Source: DTWD01 sp963662965
Lineage (GTDB): Bacteria; Acidobacteriota; Vicinamibacteria; Vicinamibacterales; UBA8438
DNA: 64,000 nt
Assembly: GCA_963662965.1 (NCBI GenBank)
Contig: OY759970.1
Coordinates: forward strand, 1,054,001-1,118,000
Direction of reading: 5' to 3'
Every line of letters begins with the position of its first letter. The first letter of the stretch is position 1. The notes beneath the pieces were generated by a model. That model ran no database searches. It saw nothing but the letters and a program-made list of their open reading frames with translations, and was not told the DNA's origin. Positions 59,575 through 64,000 of the stretch are shown one piece after another. The position numbers and the translations under genes are program-made.

Positions 59575-60243
59575 TTGGAACCTGGAACCATTCGTCGGCT
59601 TTCCGTTACGGCCCTCGTTCTTGCGGTAGCCGCCTCCGCCTGCTCTCCTCCCGAACCCGACGAAAGCGGCTACGTGACGCAACTCCTCGAGGACCGCGCC
59701 TACAAGGACGACGTCTTCAAGAACGGCGCTGACTCACCGGTGCCGCTCGACCGCAGGTCGTGGATGGTCCCCCTTCGGTACTACGACCCAGACCTCTCGT
59801 ACCGTGTCCCGGCCCAGCTCGACTTTCTCAATGAGCAACCGATCTTCGACGTCCCGACGTCGACCGGCCAGATTCGACAGATGCGGCACCTCGGGCACCT
59901 CGAATTCGTGCTTGACGGTGAGGAGCATCGGTTGGCGGCGCTGCTGTCGGAAGGTGACGGTCTTTTCATCCCGTTTCGTGATGAAACCAGCGGCCATGAG
60001 ACCTATCCAGCCGGCCGCTACCTCGATCTTCCGTTCAGTTCGACTGGCGTCTACGACCTCGATTTCAACCGGGCCTATCACCCGACCTGCTATTTCGACG
60101 AGCAGTTCGACTGCCCGTATCCCCCGCCGCAAAACCGCCTGCCGATGTCGATTCGCGCCGGTGAGAAGCTGCCGCCCGAGAGCGAACGCCGCATGCCGTT
60201 GACCGGCCTCGAGCGGCCACTGTCCCCCCCGGCGGAACCTTGA
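59575..60243 (+). CDS. DUF1684 lipoprotein
   Basis: The frame starts at TTG 59575, within a heptamer tract, since there is no other good start before the signal peptide (TALVLAVAASACSPP, Cys lipobox). The 222-residue protein follows DUF1684: KDDVFKNGADSPVPLDRRSW, FIPFRDETSGHETYPAGRYL, DLDFNRAYHPTCYFDEQFDC, PPPQNRLPMSIRAGEKLPPE. The GRYLDL/DFN.AY.P.C motif is the family core and may bind metal. Its stop lies in the next heptamer tract. The start codon is uncertain. Confidence 0.8.
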   Translation: MEPGTIRRLSVTALVLAVAASACSPPEPDESGYVTQLLEDRAYKDDVFKNGADSPVPLDRRSWMVPLRYYDPDLSYRVPAQLDFLNEQPIFDVPTSTGQIRQMRHLGHLEFVLDGEEHRLAALLSEGDGLFIPFRDETSGHETYPAGRYLDLPFSSTGVYDLDFNRAYHPTCYFDEQFDCPYPPPQNRLPMSIRAGEKLPPESERRMPLTGLERPLSPPAEP

Positions 60244-60284
60244 ACCCTGAACCCTTTGAACCTTGCACCAGAGAGGTAACGCCT

Positions 60285-60962
60285 ATGCCTCTCCTCGGCA
60301 TCATCTTCGACTTCGACGGCGTCATCGCCGACACAGAGTCGCTGCACCTACGCGCCTATCAGGATGTGCTGGCCGATACCCAGATGACGCTCACGAAGGA
60401 GACCTACGAATCAAAGTACCTCGGGTACGACGACGTCGGCGTGTTCACAACCATTGGCCAGGACCAGGGCGTCGCGCTGAGTGCGGATGACCTGATGCGC
60501 CTGATGAACGCGAAGGGTCAGCGCTACAACCAACTCGTTGGAACCGAAGATGTGGTATTCCCCGCCGCGCGCAGCTGTATCGAACGCCTCGCCAGAACCG
60601 TTGTCCTTGGGGTTGCATCCGGCGCACTTCATCAAGAGATTGAAGACATCCTGGCCGGCGCGGAACTCAGAAGGCACTTCTCAGCGATCGTCGCGGCCGA
60701 CGACGTGGAGCGTTCCAAGCCGGCGCCCGACACCTACAAGCGAGCTATTGAGCTCCTGTGCGCGACGCTCGAACGTCCACCATCGCCTCAGGGGTTCGTG
60801 GCAATCGAAGACTCAACCTGGGGGATCGAATCGGCTCAGGCGGCGGGCCTCCCGTGCCTCGGCGTCACGACAACCTACGGTGCCGACGCGCTCATGAGGG
60901 CAACCCTCGTCGTGCCCAGCCTTGACCAGGTCGATTCCGAGACGCTGAGCGCGCTCACATAG
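60285..60962 (+). CDS. HAD-superfamily phosphatase/phosphoglucomutase-like
   Basis: From the ATG at 60285 (GAGAGGTAAC upstream) the protein has 225 residues. HAD motif I is FDFDGVIADTES (nucleophile and acid Asp pair), motif II is VVLGVASGALHQEIE, motif III is a Lys in SKPAPDTYKRAI, and motif IV is VAIEDSTWGIESAQAAG. The cap domain sequence resembles beta-phosphoglucomutase/phosphatase subfamily IA. Substrate unknown. It follows DUF1684 in the same direction. Confidence 0.88.
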   Translation: MPLLGIIFDFDGVIADTESLHLRAYQDVLADTQMTLTKETYESKYLGYDDVGVFTTIGQDQGVALSADDLMRLMNAKGQRYNQLVGTEDVVFPAARSCIERLARTVVLGVASGALHQEIEDILAGAELRRHFSAIVAADDVERSKPAPDTYKRAIELLCATLERPPSPQGFVAIEDSTWGIESAQAAGLPCLGVTTTYGADALMRATLVVPSLDQVDSETLSALT

Positions 60963-60992
60963 ACCCGAGCGTTCTCGACGCGACTGCCTCTG

Positions 60993-61925
60993 GTGTGCGA
61001 TAAGTATGCAGCGACTGTGACCGCATCTGACTTCATCCACCGATTCACCGAGGTTGCCAAAGCCCCCGCGCCCGATCTCGCACCGGCGGCGCTGCTGATC
61101 GCGCGGCTCGAGTATCCGCAGCTCGACGCCTCCGTCTACCTCACCAAACTCGATCAGTTGGGTGAGGCGGCCGCCGCCCGCGTCGGCGCACTCGGGGACG
61201 GCGCCGACCCGATGACGCGTATCACCGAGCTCAGCTCGTATCTCTTCGACGATCAAGGCTTTGCCGGCAACCGACACGACTACGACGACCCGCGCAACAG
61301 CTTCCTCAACGAAGTCCTCGACCGGCGCACCGGGATCCCGATCACCCTCGCCCTCGTCTACATCGAGGTCGCCCGCCGCGCCGGGGTCGCGATCGACGGC
61401 GTCAACTTCCCGGGGCACTTCCTGCTCAAGGTGCCGACGCATCCTGGCGCCGCACTTGTGGAGGACGATCAGGTGATCGTCGATCCGTTTCACGGCGGCG
61501 CCGTGCTGTCAGAATCTGACTGCCGCAACCTACTCCGGAAGCACGCCGGCGACGAAGCGGCCTTCGACCACCGCCTGCTCACCCGCGCGACGAAGCAGGA
61601 GATCCTCGTTCGGATGCTCGTCAACCTCAAACGGATCTATGTGCGGATGCGCTCCTTCCCCCAAGCGCACACCATCACCGAGCTCCTGCTCGCGCTCGAC
61701 CCCTCTGCGATGACCGAGCTCCGCGACCGGGGCCTCCTAGCGTACCACCTGAACGACTACGCGGCGGCGCTCCGGGATTTGGAAGAGTACTTGCACCTCG
61801 CCACGCACAGCGAGACGGCCGATGCGGAGGGCGGGAACGACGAGGAGTTCGTCGAGCCGACCGAGCACGCCGAGATCTGGGAGCATGTCAAGGCGCTCCG
61901 GCGGCGTGTGGCGAGCTTGAATTAG
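60993..61925 (+). CDS. SirB1/transglutaminase-like protein with C-terminal TPR
   Basis: The GTG at 60993 gives 310 residues. The SirB1 region (about 30-215) has LSSYLFDDQGFAGNRHDYDD, NSFLNEVLDRRTGIPITLAL, VYIEVARRAGVAIDGVNFPGHFLLKV and VDPFHGGAVLS, the conserved transglutaminase-like fold with a GHFLL motif. The tail has a TPR-like helix pair (LRDRGLLAYHLNDYAAALRD). The family's activity is unknown. It is 30 bp after the HAD gene. Confidence 0.9.
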   Translation: MCDKYAATVTASDFIHRFTEVAKAPAPDLAPAALLIARLEYPQLDASVYLTKLDQLGEAAAARVGALGDGADPMTRITELSSYLFDDQGFAGNRHDYDDPRNSFLNEVLDRRTGIPITLALVYIEVARRAGVAIDGVNFPGHFLLKVPTHPGAALVEDDQVIVDPFHGGAVLSESDCRNLLRKHAGDEAAFDHRLLTRATKQEILVRMLVNLKRIYVRMRSFPQAHTITELLLALDPSAMTELRDRGLLAYHLNDYAAALRDLEEYLHLATHSETADAEGGNDEEFVEPTEHAEIWEHVKALRRRVASLN

Positions 61926-61999
61926 TCACGCCGACCTGCCCCGCCGCCGCCGCGCGCGCAGATCATCCCCGCGGTCAACGAGAAGCAACCACTCCACAA

Positions 62000-62796
62000 G
62001 GTACTGTCACGTTGAGGAGAAGCGGTCGTGACGAGGCCTCGATGGCTCGGCGTCCACCATCGTTCAGCAAGCACCCGTCACCGCATTCCACTCAGCGAAC
62101 GCCCGCGGTCGGAGCATGCGGTGGTGCACCGATCGCAGTAGATGTCGACCGACTCGGAAGAGATGCAGGACGAGCCCGTGAACGGACGCGAAGCGTTGCA
62201 GGTGGGCGGCGGACTTGCATCGACGCATCTGCTGCTCACGTTGCCGCGTCGGTTGGTGGGACACTTCGGCTCGGTTGTTCGCATAGCGGTCCGTGCCGTG
62301 GATCACCGACGGCATCACGGTCCGACAGGCCGCCGGGTAGCTGCGCAGCTTGTCGGTGATCAGCCGGCGCGGCGGCCGGCCTTGGCCCTTCAGCAATTTA
62401 CGAAAGAACCGCACCGCCGCCCGCCGATTGCGCCGAGATTGCACGAGGATGTCGAGCATGTCGCCGTCCTCGTCAACCACCCGCCAGAGAGCCTGCTGCC
62501 GCCCCTGGATGTTCACGCACAGCTCATCGAGATGCCACGTGTCGCCCATCCGACCCCGCCGGCGCCGCGCATACGCCGGGCCAAACGTGCAACACCACTG
62601 CCGCATCGTCTCGTAGGTCACGGTGACCCCGCGCTGAGCGCACAGGTCTTCCGCATCGCGGAAGCTGAGACAAAAGCGGTGGTAGAGCCAGACGGCGTGA
62701 CTGATGATCTCGGGCGGGAATCGATAGCCGTGGTCGCTCGGCGCGTGGTTGGTCATCGCTCTACACTGCCAGCTACCGTCTCAACTTGACAGTGCC
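62000..62796 (-). mobile_element. IS6-family insertion sequence
   Basis: The left end GGTACTGTCACGTTGAGG (62000 on) and right end CGTCTCAACTTGACAGTGCC (to 62796) are imperfect inverted repeats. Between them is a single transposase gene. The flanks 61992-61999 and 62797-62804 are not identical, so no 8-bp target duplication remains. A relic of the same right end lies at 57697-57783. Confidence 0.85.
62064..62756 (-). CDS. IS6-family DDE transposase
   Basis: This 230-residue protein starts MTNHAPSDHGYRFPPEIISH and has FCLSFRDAEDLCAQRGVTVT, YETMRQWC (HTH), TWHLDELCVNIQGRQQALWR (first D), RRLITDKLRSYPAA (second D) and NNRAEVSHQPTRQREQQMRR (E). This is the complete IS6 pattern. It appears intact. 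IS6 elements move by replicative transposition and form cointegrates or pseudo-compound transposons. Confidence 0.93.
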   Translation of the reverse strand: MTNHAPSDHGYRFPPEIISHAVWLYHRFCLSFRDAEDLCAQRGVTVTYETMRQWCCTFGPAYARRRRGRMGDTWHLDELCVNIQGRQQALWRVVDEDGDMLDILVQSRRNRRAAVRFFRKLLKGQGRPPRRLITDKLRSYPAACRTVMPSVIHGTDRYANNRAEVSHQPTRQREQQMRRCKSAAHLQRFASVHGLVLHLFRVGRHLLRSVHHRMLRPRAFAEWNAVTGAC

Positions 62797-62799
62797 GTG

Positions 62800-63037
62800 C
62801 GAGGTGGTGCTCGGGACGACGCGGTGCCGGAAGCCCGGGCGCGAGATCCATCACCTGCTCGGGGGCGCGGGGCGCCGAGGACGAGGGGCGAGTGCCCTGG
62901 CGACACACAAGGTGCACACGTGTGTCGACCACCATCGCTTGATCGGGATCTGGTGGATTGCGGTGACGTGGTCGACGCCTGACGATCCAGTGGCCACGAT
63001 TCGGTTCGAACAGGTGCGCGGGACTCAGATGCTATGA
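62800..63037 (+). pseudogene. Possible HNH-type fragment cut by the IS6 element
   Basis: The frame CEVVLGTTRCRKPGREIHHL, then THKVHTCVDHHRLIGIWWI has C..CH-like pairs and HH, reminiscent of an HNH endonuclease zinc knuckle. Its 5' end is missing at the IS border. The evidence is weak. Confidence 0.25.
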
Positions 63038-63117
63038 CGCGGGCACGGGCGCCATCTCACAAGTTGCTGATGCAGCTGTATGGAACAGGTCTAACCGCTG
63101 CCCTTCAGTGACGTCCC

Positions 63118-63336
63118 CTACTTCTTCCCGGCAGCAGCCTTCCGCCTCTTCCAAGCAGCCCTCATCTTTGCACGAGTGGCCGCAGAGACCTTGCGTTTCT
63201 TTTTGCCCTTCGCCTGAGCCCTGGGTAATGGATTCTCCCCACCCAGGAGCACGAGTGCCTGGGTAATCTTCTCGAGCCTGTCCTGCAGCTGTTTCCGCTC
63301 CGCCTTGAGTAGTGCTACCACGCTTCGTTTTGCCAT
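63118..63336 (-). CDS. Small basic, lysine-rich protein
   Basis: This 72-residue protein has a helix (VVALLKAERKQLQDRLEKIT) and a tail of KGKKKRKVSAATRAKMRAAW, KRRKAAAGKK. The tail resembles histone H1-like or AT-hook-type basic tails seen in small DNA-binding proteins of soil bacteria. GGAG precedes the ATG at suitable spacing. It stands alone; a nucleoid or RNA-binding role is inferred. Confidence 0.65.
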   Translation of the reverse strand: MAKRSVVALLKAERKQLQDRLEKITQALVLLGGENPLPRAQAKGKKKRKVSAATRAKMRAAWKRRKAAAGKK

Positions 63337-63495
63337 TCAGTCTCCGTCTGTCCTGATGTGCCTACTTGTCCCCGTTCTCCCGCTCCTTCGTTGCACGTAA
63401 ACATCCTTAAACCCGGTCACTCACGCGCGAGCGGGCTTTGCGTCGGACGCGCCCCCTGGCGCCCGAGCACTGTCTTCGACACGGGAAGCCGCGAG

Positions 63496-64000
63496 CTAGG
63501 ACACGGTCCAATTTGGGTCAGGTGTGAAGGTCGGAATCACCTCACACAGCTTGCGGATGACGCCGAGCGGTTCCGCGGATGCTGCCTCGCGTTCCAGCTC
63601 GGCGATCTGCGTGGTCAGCTCTCGAATCTCGACCGGTGTGCCGTTCCGCACGCGCAGAATCTTCTCGACACCCGATGGTTCTGAAACCTCGTCGCTTCCG
63701 ACGAGCTCTTCGTACAATTTCTCGCCAGGACGCAAACCTATGAGGGAGATCTCGACATCGCTGTCGGGTATGAACCCAGACAAACGGATCAGATTACGCG
63801 CCATGTCGACGATCTTGATCTGCTCTCCCATGTCGAGGACGAAAATGGCCCCAGAGACACCGATGGCTGCGGCCTGCAGCACGAGCTGCACCGCCTCCGA
63901 CGTGAGCATGAAGTAGCGCCGGACATCCGGATGGGTGACCGTCACCGGCCCCCCTTCCTTGATCTGCTCGAGAAACATCGGAATGACGCTCCCGCTGCTC
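63496..64000 (-). CDS. CapD/FlaA1-type nucleotide-sugar dehydratase/epimerase, C-terminal part
   Basis: The frame runs off the window's right end; the N-terminus is not seen. SSGSVIPMFLEQIKEGGPVT, VTHPDVRRYFMLTSEAVQLV, FVLDMGEQIKIVDMARNLIR, LSGFIPDSDVEISLIGLRPG and EKLYEELVGSDEV are the end of the CapD/WbpM family (UDP-sugar 4,6-dehydratase). The visible part lacks the NAD-binding and catalytic SYK/YxxxK motifs, which lie upstream. It probably belongs to a polysaccharide cluster beyond the window. Confidence 0.9.
   Translation of the reverse strand, partial: SSGSVIPMFLEQIKEGGPVTVTHPDVRRYFMLTSEAVQLVLQAAAIGVSGAIFVLDMGEQIKIVDMARNLIRLSGFIPDSDVEISLIGLRPGEKLYEELVGSDEVSEPSGVEKILRVRNGTPVEIRELTTQIAELEREAASAEPLGVIRKLCEVIPTFTPDPNWTVS

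Noticed and set aside
62000..62796. 8-bp target duplication around IS6
   Set aside because: The flanking octamers CTCCACAA and GTGCGAGG are not the same.

Overview
The window is GC-rich bacterial chromosome carrying core genes, a mobile-element island and many small repeats. I infer Acidobacteriota, probably the Vicinamibacteria lineage. The grounds are a FadNAE-type beta-oxidation operon, two PQQ-type propeller proteins, a serine hydrolase-NamZ fusion, a four-helix-bundle accessory gene, DUF1684 and DUF3303 proteins, and spacers filled with a TGAACCY heptamer. This is inference; there is no rRNA or marker gene in the window.

Layout. 0.1-5.5 kb: a complete minus-strand urease operon, ureABCEFGD, with a duplicated 3' piece of ureD beyond it. 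5.7-8.1 kb: mobile-element wreckage (IS5-type transposase fragment, a decayed IS3 element with an internal duplication) around a small dual-specificity-phosphatase-like gene. 8.1-21.3 kb: a conserved-protein fragment, a GH99-like hydrolase, a barrel protein, a GH43-like propeller, an NHL propeller, a CNNM/CBS membrane protein, a frameshifted glutamate dehydrogenase followed by aspartokinase and a LOG-family protein, then PQQ-propeller, GNAT and STAS genes. 21.7-22.0 kb: DUF3303.

22.0-38.0 kb is an island. It starts at an ISAzo13-like element with a slippery A8 frameshift site and ends at tRNA-Glu(CTC), beside which sits a DUF4102-type integrase. Inside are a ParB-N/DNA methyltransferase phage- or plasmid-type module, a second decayed copy of that module fused to a RepA-like fragment, a flippase-like membrane protein, two unknown small genes, an integrase remnant, an IS91-type transposon operon (HTH/zinc-ribbon, ParB-like, HUH transposase), an AlpA-type regulator and a second complete integrase.

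38.1-64.0 kb returns to core-like genes: an M23 peptidase; a cytochrome-oxidase assembly cluster (cupredoxin lipoprotein, ctaA, ctaB, DUF420); a GGDEF cyclase; the hydrolase-NamZ fusion; two carboxypeptidase-regulatory/TPR exported proteins; and a TetR (FadR-like) gene with a palindromic operator heading a fatty-acid degradation operon. Then come a nucleotidyltransferase pseudogene, MazEF- and VapBC-type toxin-antitoxin pairs, DUF1684, HAD phosphatase and SirB1-type genes, an IS6 element, and the end of a CapD-like gene running off the window.

Three dispersed repeat families occur: (1) a hairpin-flanked MITE-like element of about 170-210 bp (near 12.7, 26.3, 46.8 kb, partial at 27.5 kb) whose arms differ between copies but pair within each copy; (2) a very GC-rich repeat at gene 3' ends (17.6, 19.9, 21.3 kb); (3) TGAACCY heptamer tracts in spacers from 44 to 60 kb. 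The strongest candidates for something undescribed are the hairpin family, the IS91-type operon with a ParB-like partner, and the ISAzo13-like element with an N-terminal domain joined by frameshifting.
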